DNA from: Tridacna crocea
Lineage: Eukaryota; Mollusca; Bivalvia; Cardiida; Cardiidae
Assembly (NCBI GenBank): GCA_943736015.1
Contig: OX031069.1
Coordinates: forward strand, 18,543,235 to 18,607,234
Direction: 5' to 3'
DNA length: 64,000 bases
Shown: positions 1-11,584 of the stretch, piece after piece
How the letters are laid out: every line of letters starts with the position of its first letter
Position numbering within the stretch: position 1 is the stretch's first letter
The notes under the pieces: model-generated
Told to the model about the DNA's origin: nothing
What the model saw: only the letters and a program-made list of their open reading frames with translations
Databases searched by the model: none
Program-made: the position numbers and the translations under genes

Positions 1-82
1 TACCTCTCATACGTTTGTATCAAAAAAGGTCTTTTTCGGCGGGGGATATCATTTCAACGAAATTGCTTGGGTTTTTTTTTTT

Positions 83-1511
83 AGCTCACCTGAGCACAAC
101 GTGCTCAAGGGGAGCTTTTAGGATCACCCGGTGTCCGTCGTCCGTCGTGCGTCGTCCGTCGTGCGTCGTCAACAATTCTTTGAACATCAACTCTTCCTAA
201 ACCGCTGGGCCAATTTGGACCAAACTTGGCAGGAATGTTCCTTCGGAGCTCCTCCTTTAAAATTGTCCACAGAATTTGATTTGAATAAAAACTCTGGTTA
301 CCATGGCAACCAAATGGAATTTTATAGCAAATTCTTTAAAAATCTTCTCCTCAGAAACCGCTGGTCGGATTTTGAAATAATTTCAGAAATATGTTCCTTG
401 GCTGACCCTTTTCAAAAATTGTTCGTGAAATTTTGATCCGTCAAAAAATGTGGCTCTGGTGAATGGGGGCTACTTGCACTATACAGAAATGAAGGAATTC
501 TTAAAAAATCTTCTTCTCTGAAACTGCTGGTCAGATTTTGAAATAATTTCACAGAGTTGTTCCTTGGGTGACCCTTTTAAAAAAGTGTTCGTGAAATTTT
601 GATCCGTCAAAAAATGTGGCTCTAGCGAATGGGGGCTACATGCACTATACAGAAATAAAAGAATTCTTAAAAAATCTTCTTCTCTGAAACCGCTGGTCAG
701 ATTTTGAAATAATTTCTCAGGTATGTTCTTAAGGTGACCCTTTTCAAAAACTGTTCGCGAAATTTTGATTGGTCAAGAAACATGGCTCTGGTAAATGGGG
801 GCTACTTGCACTGTATGGAAATGAAGAAATTCTTGAAAATTCTTCTTCTCTGAAACGGCTGGTTAGATTTTAAAATAATTGACAGAGATGTTCCTTGGAT
901 GACCTTTTTCAGAAATTGTTCACGAAATTTTGATCCGTCAAGAAACATGGCTCTGGTGAATGGGGGCTACTTGCACTATATGGAAATGAAGAAATTCTTA
1001 AAAATTCTTCTTCTCTGAAACGGCTGGTCAGATTTTAAAATAATTTGACAGAGATGTTCCTTGGATGACCCTTTTCAAAAATTGTACATATAATTTTGAT
1101 CCGTCTTGAAACATGGCTCTTGTGAATGGGGGCTACTTGCACTATACGGACATGATGAAATTCTTGAAAATTCTCTTTCTCTGAAATCCCTGGTCAGATT
1201 TTAAAAGACATTTTCGGAAATGTTCCTCGGGTGACCCTTTTCAAAACTTGTTCGTAAATTTTGATCCATCAAGAAACATGGCTCTCGTGGATTGGGGCTT
1301 ATTGCTCTTATACAGAAATGAAGAATTCTTAAAAATTCTTCTTTTTGAAACCGATGGTCAGATTTCGAAATGACTTTTACAGGTGACCTTTTGAAAATTG
1401 CTTGGCAAAATTATAAATTTGGTTCCAATGTTTCAATACCTCAAAAAAATAGACTATGGTCATCTCAAAAATTCAGGTGAGCGATCCAGGGCCATCTTGG
1501 CCCTCTTGTTT
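83..1511 (+). mobile_element. Pearl/Helentron-like non-autonomous element, family A copy 1
   Basis: The element opens with TAGCTCACCTGAGCAC, whose GAGCAC/GTGCTC forms a small hairpin, followed by a GTCC/GTGC-rich tract near 130-170. Its body is a tandem core of about six units with a period near 166 bp; the word TCTCTG recurs at 515, 681, 847 and 1012. It closes with TCAGGTGAGC, the inverse of the opening, then a hairpin AGGGCCA/TGGCCCT (1488-1504) and CTTGTT. Hairpin, short tetranucleotide tract, tandem core and inverse end together match bivalve pearl/HINE elements. The class assignment is inferred from architecture. No transposase is encoded. Confidence 0.7.
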
Positions 1512-2291
1512 AATGTTGGAATGACCAGAAACTTTGTATGCACATTTCCTTAACATTAGAGGAGGCATTCATGCCTACATTTATTTCAATCAGTTACACG
1601 GTCTCTACTACTCTACTATTTATACCCATTGGAAAACGAATGTTTTCGGTGATATACTGAAATATCTGTCCGTTCGTCCGTCCGTGTGTCAGTCCGTCCG
1701 TGTGTTCGTCTGTGTACAAATATTTGCCTGTTTCTGTCAAAGCGCTGGCAGGGGTATTAAGTCACATTCAGTGACAGCTTTAGTTTCCTCTACCTGCCCT
1801 TTACGAGTATTACTTCCCCTCGACAACTCACGGTAGGACGGGCGTATCATGCGACAATTTGCCGATCTTGTTTATCTCTCAACTGATACTACGAGAAGAA
1901 AGGGCTATTTGTTTCAGTGCTGCAATAGTATTACCATATGTGGGAGAAAACATGGGTGTACTTTGATTTACTTCCCATGACAAAAACATGATTATGTGCA
2001 GAAGGATGTGTGCAAACATTTGTAATGTACGTCGTAAAGTTTGAAACGCAGTGGGTTTTTGAAAGGCAGCAGTATGAAAGAAAAAATCGTCTGAGCACAT
2101 CTACAGAAGTATTTACCTGTATCTCTTTGTAGGTCTGGAGATAGTAAATGACCTTCAAATATTTTAGCATGCGAGTCAATTCACTTATGTTTCTGAAACA
2201 ACACACTAAAATTGAATGTTTAGTTTGAATATTTGTTAGCCTTTCCATAATTACGTGTAATTAAGATGTTGAACTTAATCCTTTTTCACAG
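1512..2291. other. No recognisable feature apart from CCGT-rich tract
   Basis: AT-rich sequence with a GTCCGTCC-like tract near 1670-1710, which may be a scrap of a pearl-type microsatellite. The short open frames here have no splice context or family resemblance that I can see. It is probably intron upstream of the exon at 2292. Confidence 0.4.
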
Positions 2292-2432
2292 GGTGAGAAA
2301 GACGATGTTATTACAATAGATTGGGAAAAAATTAAAGATTGGTCAATTGTGGGTGCTTTAAGAGAGACGGATCCTGCAGAAACTTGGCTGAAGAACCGTC
2401 TTTCAGAAATAGCCTATGAATATGACAACATG
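2292..2432 (+). CDS. Internal coding exon of an unrecognised host gene
   Basis: A 141-nt segment is bounded by an acceptor (TTTTTCACAG, ending 2291) and a consensus donor (GTAAGA, from 2433). It is open in phase 0 for exactly 47 codons, starting Gly-Glu-Lys-Asp-Asp and ending Tyr-Asp-Asn-Met. The peptide is hydrophilic, mixed-charge and Trp-containing (DWEKIKDW, ETWLKNRL), unlike the low-complexity frames elsewhere in the window. I do not recognise the family. The next coding sequence I can see is the phase-0 terminal exon at 7634, which fits as its partner; the roughly 5.2 kb between them holds families A and B. Upstream exons must lie before this window or be missed. The boundaries are seen in the sequence; the pairing is inferred. 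Confidence 0.6.
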
Positions 2433-2569
2433 GTAAGACAAAAACTTTAACTCATTCTGTACCAAATATTGTAACTCGGCCTTGTACGAAAGCTGAAAAT
2501 AAACCTGAAAATCTGAAAGGTTATCTCATAAGCATGGTTTAAACGATGCTTATCGTAATAAAAGCCAGC

Positions 2570-2619
2570 TTCGAAAGGCCATGTTTCGAAAGGCCATGTT
2601 TTGAAAGGCCATGTTTTGA
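2570..2619. repeat. Short 15-bp tandem repeat, about three units
   Basis: The unit TCGAAAGGCCATGTT recurs about three times with small changes just before family B copy 1. Confidence 0.8.
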
Positions 2620-2634
2620 ACCTTACCAACCGTT

Positions 2635-3517
2635 TTTAGCTCTATTGGCTTTCAGCCAGCAGAGCTTATATCATGGCGTGGTTTCCGTCGTCCGTCCGTC
2701 CGTCCGTTAGTCTTTTTCTTGTTTACGAGATAAATTCTGCATTTGTTGCCCGATTTTCGTGAAACTTGCACAATTTGTGTATCTCATCAATAGCTTTTAC
2801 CAAATTGATTTTGAGAAAAATCCAACATACAGTATGGGAAAAGTAGCCATTTCAAGTTGAAAATTTCAAATTCTTGTTTACGCGATAAAGTCTGCATTTG
2901 TTGCCCGATTTTCGTGAAACTTGCACAGTTTGTGTATCTAATCAATAGCTTCACTAAATTGATTTTGAGAACAATCCAACAAACACTATGGGAGAAGTAG
3001 CCATTTCAAGTTGAAAATTTCAAATTCTTGTGTACGGGATAAAATGTTCATTTGTAATTAGATTTTTGTGAAACTTGCACAGTTTGTTTATCTCACCAAT
3101 AGCTTCAACCCTATCTATTTTGAAATAAATCCAACAGGCAGTATGGGAAAAGAAACTATTTTGTTTATCTTATCAATAGTTTCAATCTTATTGATTTTGA
3201 GAACAATCCAACAAACCGTATGGGAAAAGTAGCCATTTCAAGTTGAAAATTTCAAATTCTTGTTTACGGGATAAAATGTGCATTTGTGATTAGATTTTTG
3301 TGAAACTTGCACAGTTTGTTTATCTTACCAATAGCTTCAACCCTATCTATTTGGAAATAAATCCAACAGACAGTATGGGAAAAGAAACCATTTCAAATTG
3401 AAAATTACCAATTCTTGTTTTCGTGACAAAGTATGCATTTCTTGTCAGATTTTCATGAAAAAGCAAAATTGAATTCTCTGCCAGTAGAGCATATTCAGGC
3501 CTTTCAGGGCCTTCTAG
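2635..3517 (+). mobile_element. Pearl/Helentron-like element, family B copy 1
   Basis: Begins TTTAGCTCTATTGGC, with CTTTCAGCCAGCAGAGCT closing the head hairpin, then a (GTCC)n tract at about 2686-2706. The core has units of about 155 bp; GTTTACG or a near match recurs at 2721, 2876 and 3030. The end carries GCCAGTAGAGC, the inverse of the head, a hairpin AGGCC/GGCCT and then CTAG. A hairpin followed by CTAG is the kind of 3' end rolling-circle elements have. It sits in the intron of the host gene and abuts family A copy 2 directly. Confidence 0.72.
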
Positions 3518-5521
3518 TTAGCTCACCCTCAGCACGAAGTGCTCATTGTGAGCTTTTGTGATCGCCTAATGTCTGTCGTCCCTTGTGCGTCGTCCAACGT
3601 CCACAATTTCTTTAAACATTTTCTCCTTCCAAACCACTGGGCCCATCTTGATGAAACTTGGCAGGGATGTTCCTTGGGTAAAGCTCTACCAAAGTTGTTC
3701 AAGAGATTGAATTCCAGCCATAACTCTGGTTGCAATGGAGCAACTAAAAGGAAAAAATAGCAAAATCTTTGAAATTCTTCTTCTCTGAAACTAGAAGGCG
3801 TAGAGCTTTGATATTTAGTATGTAGCATCTCCAAGTGGACCTCTACCAAGATTGTTCATATGATGCCCCAGGGGTCGAAACTGGCCCTGCCCCGGGGGTC
3901 ACAAATTCGAAACATAGGAACAAAGAAGGAAAACTTTAAAATTCTTCTTCACTGAAACTAGAAGGGGCAGAGCTTTGATATTTGTTATGTAGCATCTCAT
4001 AGTGAACCTCTACCAAGATTGTTCATATGATGCCCCTTGGGTCAAAACTGGCCCCGACCCGGGGGTCACAAGTTTGAAACATAGGAACAAAGAAGGAAAA
4101 CTTTAAAAATCATCTTCTCTGAAACTAGAAGGTGCAGAGCTTTGATATTTGGTATGTAGTATCTCCTAGTGGATCTCAACCAAGATTGTATCTATGATGG
4201 TATGAAGCATCTGCTAGTTGACCTCTACCAAGTTTGTTCACATGATGTCCCTGGGGTCAAAACTGGCCCCGCCCCGGGGGTCACAAGTTTGAAACATAGG
4301 AACAAAGAAGGAAAACTAAAAAATTATCTTCTCTGAAACAAGAAGGAGTAGAGCTTTGATATTTGGTATGAAGTATCTGCTAGTTGACCTCTACCAAATT
4401 TGTTCAAATGATGTCCCTGGGGTCCAAACATGCCCCGCCCCGGGGTTCACAAGTTTGAAACAGGAACAAAGAAGGAAAACTTTAAAATTCTTCTTCCATG
4501 AAACTAGAAGGGGCAGAGCTTTTATATTTATTATGTAGTATCTCCTAGTGGACCTCTACCAAGATTGTTCATATGATGCCCCTGGGGTCAAAACTGGCCC
4601 CGGCCCGGGGGTCACAAGTTTGAAACATAGGAACTAAGAAGGAAAACTTTTAAAATATTTTTCTCTGAAACTGGAAATCTAATTTAATTTAATTCCACCC
4701 ATTACTCTGGTTGCCATGGCAACCCAAAGGAAAAAAACGAAATCTTTGAAAAATCTTCTCTGAAACAAGAATGAGTAGAGCTTTGATATTTGGTATGAAG
4801 CATCTGCTAGTTGACCTCTACCAAATTTGTTCAAATGATGTCCCCGGGGTCCAAACATGCCCCGCCCCGGGGGTCACAAGTTTGAAACATAGGAACAAAG
4901 AAGGAAAACTTTAAAATTCTTCTTCCATGAAACTAGAAGGGGCAGAGCTTTTATATTTATTATGTAGTATCTCCTAGTGGACCTCTACCAAGATTGTTCA
5001 TATGATGCCCCTGGGGTCAAAACTGGCCCCGGCCCGGGGGTCACAAGTTGAAACATAGGAACTAAGAAGGAAAACTTTTAAAATATTTTTCTCTGAAACT
5101 GGAAATCTAATTTAATTTAATTCCACCCATAACTCTGGTTGCCATGGCAACCAAAAGGAAAAAAACGAAATCTTTGAAAAATCTTCTCTGAAACAAGAAT
5201 GAGTAGAGCTTTGATATTTGGTATGAAGCATCTGCTAGTTGACCTCTACCAAGTTTGTTCACATGATGTCCCTGGGGTCCAAACTGGCCCAGCCTCGGGG
5301 GTCGTAAGTTCGAAACATAGGAACAAAGCAGGAAAACTTTTAAAATATTTTTCTCTGAAACTGGAAATCGTAGAGCTTTGATATTTCATTATGTAGCATC
5401 TTTTAGTGGACCTCTACCAAATATGATACAATGATCTTTTCGGAAAAGAAGAATTTTCATTGTAGACCTTTACTGCTTAGTACTCAGGTGAGCGATATAG
5501 GACCATCATGGTCCTCTTGTT
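3518..5521 (+). mobile_element. Pearl/Helentron-like element, family A copy 2 (long core)
   Basis: Head TTAGCTCACCCTCAGCACG with hairpin AGCAC/GTGCT; end ACTCAGGTGAGCGAT followed by hairpin AGGACCATCATGGTCCT and CTTGTTTT. The core of about 177-bp units differs in sequence from copy 1, with repeated CCCCGGGGGTCACAAGTTT blocks. A higher-order duplication of about 428 bp is visible: the GGAAATCTAATTTAATTTAA block occurs at 4673 and again at 5101. The element follows family B copy 1 with no spacer. Confidence 0.7.
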
Positions 5522-5780
5522 TTGTATCTATGGATTATTACATACATGTATAAGAGCTTAACTATAAGAGCTCAAGTAAGTTCGAATGATTTAGACTTTT
5601 TTGTTAATGTTCATCACGTATTATCCACATGATGATGGTACTACGGAGCTATTTCACAATTTATCAAAAAAATCAAAAATGTATATAATCATAATTTCAT
5701 CATTGGACATAATGCTTTACGATTTTTTAAATTAAGGATTACATTACTGCAAAAGTAGTCCCTGCACTGCTGGTTTTTTT

Positions 5781-6894
5781 TTAGCTCTACTGGCTTTCAG
5801 CCAGCAGAGCTTATGTCATGGCGTGGTTTCCGTCGTCCGTCCGTCCGTCTGTCCGTCCGTCCGTCCGTCCGTTAGTCTTTTCTTGTTTACGCGATAAAGT
5901 CTTCATTTTTGGTCAGATTTTCGTGAAACTTGCACAGTTTGTTTATCTCATCAATAGCTTTAACCCTATTGATTTTGAAAAAAATCTGACAAACAGTATG
6001 GGAAAAGTAGCCATTTCAAGTTTAAAATTTCCATTTATTGTTTACGCGATAAAGTCTGTATTTGTGGTCAGATTTCCATGAAACTTGCAGAGTTTGTTTA
6101 TCTTATCAATAGCTTGAACCCTATTGATTTTGAAAAAAAAAAAAAAAAACAGTATGGGAAAAGTAGCCATTTGAAGTTGGAAACCTTCATTTCTTGTTTA
6201 CGCAATAAAGTCTTCATTTTTTATCAGATTTTCGTGATACACAGTTTGTTTATCTCATCAATAGCTTTAACCCTATTGATTTTGAAAAACATCCGACAAA
6301 CAGTTTGGGAAAAGTAGCCATTTCAAGTTTAAAATTTCCATTTCTTATTTACGTGGTAAAGTCTGTATTTGTGGTCAGATTTCCATGAAACTTGCAGAGT
6401 TTGTTTATCTTATCAATAGCTCCAACCCTATTGATTTTGAAAAAAAAAACCAACAAACAGTATGGGAAAAGTAGCCATTTGAAGTTGAAAACTTTCATTT
6501 CTTGTTTATGCGATAAAGTCTGCATTTGAGCTCAGATTTTCATGAAATTTGCATAGCTTGTTTATATCACCAATACCTTAAACCCTATTGATTTTGAAAA
6601 ACATCCTACAAACAGTATGGGAAAAGTAGTCATTTCAAGTTGAACAATTTCATTGCTTGTTTACACGGTAGAATATTTATGTGATCAGATTTTTGTGAAC
6701 TTTTCAGCTTGTTTATTCCATCAATAGCTTTTTAACCCTGTTGAATTCAACAAACAGTAATGGAAAAGTAGCCATTTTGAGTTAAAAAAATGTCAATTTT
6801 TTGTCTCTTTGCATAATGAATTCGTAATGTATGCTTTATTTAAAAGCAAAATCTCTGCCAGTAGAGCATATTCAGGCCCTTCAGGGCCTTCTAG
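5781..6894 (+). mobile_element. Pearl/Helentron-like element, family B copy 2
   Basis: Same architecture as the 2635-3517 copy: head TTAGCTCTACTGGCTTTCAG, a longer (GTCC)n run (about 5831-5875), a core with repeated GATAAAGTCT and AACAGTATGGGAAAAGTAGC words at about 155-170 bp spacing, and the terminal GCCAGTAGAGC, hairpin AGGCCCTTCAGGGCCT and CTAG at 6891-6894. It is the best-preserved family B copy and lies in the same intron. Confidence 0.75.
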
Positions 6895-7633
6895 TTTTTT
6901 TTTCATGGAGCTATGATTTTTCAGCCAGTCAGAACTCGCCTATACCCATGAAAACAACTAATATTGAATTATGAGTACATAATAAAAATATGAAATGTAA
7001 ACAAAACGCTTGTTCTGAATAACAGTAACTATAACGATGTAAAATGTGTCTATTGGACAGGTTTATTGGCCATAGAATTATTCAGCGAAAGGAAAGGATG
7101 CTCAGTCGCCATCTTGTTTAAATACATGCCTCTAGAATTGGTGACATCATCGTTAGGCAATATTGAAAAATCCGCGAAAGCATTGTAGTTAAAGGAAACA
7201 GAATTCTTACGCTTTTGAAAGAATTTATAAACAAGACAATATAAAGATGAATCAATGAATTTGATGGAAACAATGTTCAGTCACGGGCAATTATATAAAC
7301 AATATCAAAATATGTAATAAAAAGGTACATGTTCTTGTATGGATAATGTTGAACTCATTCTTTTAGAGTAATTTCCCACGCAAGTTTGAGCGAACTCTAC
7401 CAAAAAAGCTCCATCAACAAAATATATTCAAAAATAAGTGCAATGACGTATAGTAGTAATTTTCAGCATGCTCGTATTTGATATGAGCATCATGAGAAAA
7501 TTTATTTTCGCGCGAGACCTAAGGTTTAGTGATGTTAAAGATGCGGACAGCACACAATGACATATGTTTTGTAGATGTAATAAAGATCCTTTTTGTAGAG
7601 TATGGCTCATGTGAGTGTATTTTGTCATTATAG
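6895..7633. other. Intron sequence without recognised features
   Basis: AT-rich, non-repetitive as far as can be judged. No exon with both splice signals was found. It ends in the acceptor TCATTATAG that opens the terminal exon. Confidence 0.4.
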
Positions 7634-7741
7634 GAAGCTGAAGAACTGGTTATGACCGCACCTTTTGGAGGATGTAGTTCAATATGTGAGATGGCAAAGA
7701 ATTTTCTTGTTATTGAAATCAAGAAAGAAGAGACTAGCTAA
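7634..7741 (+). CDS. Terminal coding exon of an unrecognised host gene
   Basis: After the acceptor CATTATAG the frame is open for 35 codons (Glu-Ala-Glu-Glu-Leu-Val-Met ... Lys-Lys-Glu-Glu-Thr-Ser) and ends in TAA at 7739-7741. It starts in phase 0, the phase in which the exon ending at 2432 leaves off, so the two may be spliced together directly unless an exon between them was missed. The tail is acidic/basic (EIKKEE) and preceded by a Gly/Cys-rich stretch (FGGCSSICEM). I recognise no domain and give no function. A poly(A) signal was not located with confidence downstream. Confidence 0.55.
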   Translation, partial: EAEELVMTAPFGGCSSICEMAKNFLVIEIKKEETS

Positions 7742-7897
7742 CTGGTAACGGGAAGCAGTATTTGGTTATGGTGTTGATGGCTTTAATCGGTGTTTCATAC
7801 ATAATACTCTATAATGACATTATATGTGTATTAGATAGCTTTAATTATAATATTTGAGACTTGCTAACTGGCAACGGGAAGCAGTATTTAGTCATAA
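7733..7897 (+). repeat. Direct duplication across the stop codon and 3' UTR
   Basis: The segment starting CTAGCTAACTGGTAACGGG at about 7733 recurs as CTTGCTAACTGGCAACGGG at about 7860, each followed by AAGCAGTATTT. The first copy contains the last codons and stop of the terminal exon, so the second may be a decayed duplicate of the exon end. Confidence 0.7.
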
Positions 7898-8282
7898 ATC
7901 CCATACGAAGGCAGACATTATGCACCTTTACTGGATTTTTGTTTCAAAGTCATAGCAACAGCAACTTTGCTAGTTACTAAATGTACTTAATGTCGGGAAA
8001 ATGGCTGATTTAGAACTAAGAAATCAGTGTGACAGTGTATGCATCTTAACATTTCAGACTAAATTTTTAGTACCAATAATGAAGCGGCATTCCAATATTA
8101 CCCTCCAGTCCTCATTGCCAGTGTCACAATCTGTATATGTGCTTGCGAACGTGCAGTGTTATGCGATGAAGTTATGCTCTGATTATGCAGTGTGGGGTCT
8201 ATCATTATTACTATTATTTTTTTTAAATTGTCATCAAAAATTGTCATCAAATGTCAGGCACTTATGAAGCATTTCAAGATTT

Positions 8283-8303
8283 GGGGGGGGGGGGGGGGGG
8301 GGG
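8283..8303 (+). repeat. Run of 21 G
   Basis: Uninterrupted G tract, followed about 85 bp later by a GC-rich inverted stretch (GGGCGGGGGCCCGAGCCCCG). It could form a quadruplex and is likely to be length-variable. Confidence 0.9.
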
Positions 8304-8667
8304 ACTTCGAAATATTGAGATTTTTGCGTGGTTGTTGCATTGCACTAAAACCTCATATATTAGTTACTATGATTTTCAAAATTATTCGGGCGGGGGCCCG
8401 AGCCCCGCCCCCAGCCCCCTGTTCCTATGTTGAATGTTGAAAATGCAAGTTACTGTTTTGATTTTACATTTATACATTATTAACCCGTCAGTAAAAATTT
8501 ACATTTTTTATGTCCGTAAGAAGAGAAGAGGGCTTTGGAAAAATTAAAAAAAGATCATGATTTTCTCATTTACCTACAATATTCTGCACTCTTTCAAAGA
8601 GATATGCAATCATGTGAACCAAATTTACGTAAAAGTTTTGAAAGTGCTTTCTTTGTGGACAAGACGA

Positions 8668-8976
8668 GCCCTGATAGCTTAATTGATAGCGCACAGAACT
8701 TGAGAACAGGGGGTCCCTGGTTGGAAACCTGACTGCAAATTTCTTTCCGAGGATTGATAATAGTCATTGCGAAAAGATCCATTCCTCTCTCACCGCAGAC
8801 CGTTATTTTCACAATGGCTATATGGGAGAGCAGCCACTTGCTTGGAAAGAATATTTCGCTGAGTACTAGTAAAAGAAATTCCAGGAAAGCATGGATGGGT
8901 GCAGTGGCCGTAGTGATATAACTAAAATAATGTAGAAAAAGGTGTTAACCGCCATACAATCAATCGATCTGTCAAT
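8668..8976 (+). mobile_element. tRNA-derived SINE, near full length
   Basis: The head contains an A-box-like TAGCTTAATTGATAG and a B-box-like CTGGTTGGAAACC about 40 bp later, as in tRNA-derived promoters. The body ends with a block (GTAGTGATATAACTAAAATA, then GGTGTTAACCGCC) that recurs at 42580 and 27040, and the tail is (CAAT)-like. This head-body-tail order is that of bivalve tRNA SINEs. Confidence 0.65.
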
Positions 8977-10011
8977 ATGGAAAAGTTTTATTTTTATTTT
9001 CAGGTAAATGGTAAACACGCGATTCAGTTAGAAAATAAAGCAAAAGGGAAAAGGAGACCTTTGATGTCTTAGTAAATGGAATGATTCCGCATAGGTGTTG
9101 CAGTCTTCGTTTTCTTTTTCTCCACCAGGGACTTCTTTGCAATTACTCTGTCTAACGATATTCTCATCAAACGTTGTCCTTTTAACCACACCAAAGACAT
9201 CTTTGCTACTTAAGCACTGTAATGCTAAAGCCAGAATGATTGTTTATGCAGACAGGCATAGCTCAATATCAAACTAAACAGAGTATACAATCTGATCAGG
9301 GATCTCCTTTGTGAGATACTTTGAGAAAAAAGGTTTCAAATTGCAAAACATGCATCATTGGTACTGGCTGAGATTGTACAAATCATTTAGTTGGCACTCA
9401 AAGGCTTAAATAAGAATAATTTGATAAATCATTTTTATGTACAAGGTCTGTTCAAGAAGCATCTGGAAAAATGTTACAGTTAATGGTACCAAGTTTAGAT
9501 ACTTCCTAAGTCTAAAGAATGAAAACATAAATGGTGAATTTGTACCCTCCTATTACAACTTTGCAATTTCCGTAGTCACCAAAGCCACGTCAAGTTACAT
9601 TGAATGCGACACACGTAAATGTAAACGAACTACATTTGCAGAATCTCTTTCCCGCAGTGAAATATGTTTTTGAAATATTTGCTATTCTTAAATACATATG
9701 ACAAATCTACATACAAACTTGTTGCAGAAGGATGCTAAAATTGATTTCGATCTCAATTTATCAACTGTGATCGGTCAAGAGCAGTTATGCAAGAGCAAAG
9801 TTCCTGAATAGAAAAGTCCAATAACACCATGAAAGTGTTTCATTGTGCTATTCTAACATCAATACTAGGATCAGTATAAAAATCCCTCAATTTGCAGGAT
9901 ATATTAAGGTCATGTATTTTCACGAATTTTCGACATAATTCAAATTGCAAGGCTATACAATACGTTTGTTGAGTTACTGTTCCGCAAACTTTCAAGGAAT
10001 GATTCCACACA
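8977..10011. other. Unexplained AT-rich segment
   Basis: Frames of 60-80 codons at 9095 and 9437 are open but lack splice or family support. No repeat copy elsewhere in the window was noticed. Could be intergenic. Confidence 0.35.
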
Positions 10012-10079
10012 GTGCTTTTAAATGTGGATTTGTGGGTGAGATATGTGTGCTTTTAAATGTGGATTTGTGGGTGAGATAT
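10012..10079 (+). repeat. Perfect 34-bp tandem duplication
   Basis: GTGCTTTTAAATGTGGATTT plus 14 further bases occurs at 10012-10045 and again at 10046-10079 without change, so it is recent. Confidence 0.9.
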
Positions 10080-10262
10080 GTTATACCACGTAAATGAGAA
10101 TATGAAAATGTGTTCGTAACATAAAATGTGCGAGAGAAGATCTGTCATACATTCTTCTGTTGCGAATTTATTTTCTCTCGCCCACCCTCGGAGCCTATCT
10201 ATATTTCAATGGACCACAGCATTTGCGTAGGTACTAAAAGGGCAAGTGTCTTTATTATTTTG

Positions 10263-11560
10263 TTAGCTCACCTGAACACTTTGTTAGATTACCTGAATAC
10301 TAAGTGCTCAAGGTGAGCTTCCTTGATCGTGTTGTGTCCTTAGTGCATTGTCTGTCGTGTGGTCATCATCATTTATCTTGTTTGCACTCTAGAGGCAACT
10401 TTTTAGTAAGATACGCAGAAACATTGGTCAAAATGTTTATAAATATGATGCAATTTTGCGGTTGAGTCATGTTGGGTCAAATTGTAAAACACCAGGTTAG
10501 GTTTCAGGAAAACCTTGTGTACACTTTAAGGGACACATTTTCAGCCAGATACTTATGAACCTTTGTCAAAATGTTTGTCTTAAAAAATCTCGGACACGAT
10601 TGCAATCGGGTCATGTAGGATTTCAATAAAATCTTGCACAATATCGAATATGGGTCGTGAAATGTCAAAAAGTAGGTCACCAGGGCAAATTGTATAAAAT
10701 GCGTGTCTGCCCTATAGAGGTTAATTTGTTTAAACTTGGTCAGAATATTTTTCTTGATAAAATCTGGTACAGTTTTGAAATTGGGTCATGTAGGGTCAAG
10801 ATTTAGATCACCATGTCAAATTTTAAGAAAAAACTTTTGTACTCTCTAGAGGACACACTTTTAGTCAAATTCTCATGAACTTTCGTCAGGATATTTGTCT
10901 TGAAAAATCTGGGACAAATTTAAATCGGTTCATATAGCGCAAAAAGGGTAGGTCACCCAGGCAGATCTTAGAAAAGGCTTGCGCACAGTTTAGAGGCTAC
11001 ATTTTAAGTCAGATTCTCATGAAACTTCGTCAAAATGTTTATTCTGATAAAATCTTGTACAATATCGAAATTGGTTCGTGAAATGTCGAAAAGTGGGTAA
11101 ATTGTATACAAGGGGTTTTGTGCATCCTAGAGGTTAGAAGCCTCATTTCATTCAGATGCTCATGTAACTTTGTCTCGATGAAATCGCTACACGTTCGAAA
11201 ATTACTTATGTGGATTCAAGTCACAAGGGTAAATCTTAGAAAAAGCTGGTGTGCACTCTAGAGGCCACATTTTCAGCCTGAACTTCCTGAAACTCAATCA
11301 GAATGTTTTTCTTGATGATATCTTGGACAAGTTCGAAATTGGGATATATGGGATAAATGGTTGGCCACATGGCAAAATTCTTAGAAAAATATCAGGACAT
11401 ATTTTCATTCAGATACTCGTGAAACTTGGAAATATATGAAATTGATCACATTTTAAGCCTGATACTCTTGAAACTCGGTCAAGATATTTCTTATAATGAT
11501 ATCTTGGACACGCTCAATATTAGGTTATATGGGGCCAAAAAGGAGGTCTTTGGGCCAAAT
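10263..11560 (+). mobile_element. Pearl-like element, divergent relative of family A
   Basis: Opens TTAGCTCACCTGAACAC like family A, but the core is a different sequence: blocks with ACTCTAGAGGCCACATTTT, TCTTGATAAAATCTTG and GGGTCATGTAGGGTCAA repeated at about 150-180 bp. The far end is not clear because a foldback begins near 11585. Family A ends therefore carry at least three unrelated cores in this window. Confidence 0.55.
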
Positions 11561-11584
11561 ATTTTGGGCCTTATATTTTGGGGT

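Noticed and set aside
8668-8735. Genuine tRNA gene
   Set aside because: The A and B boxes are degenerate, no full cloverleaf is evident, and the sequence continues into the SINE body.
9437-9673. 78-codon frame considered as an exon
   Set aside because: No splice signals with matching phase and no recognisable motif.
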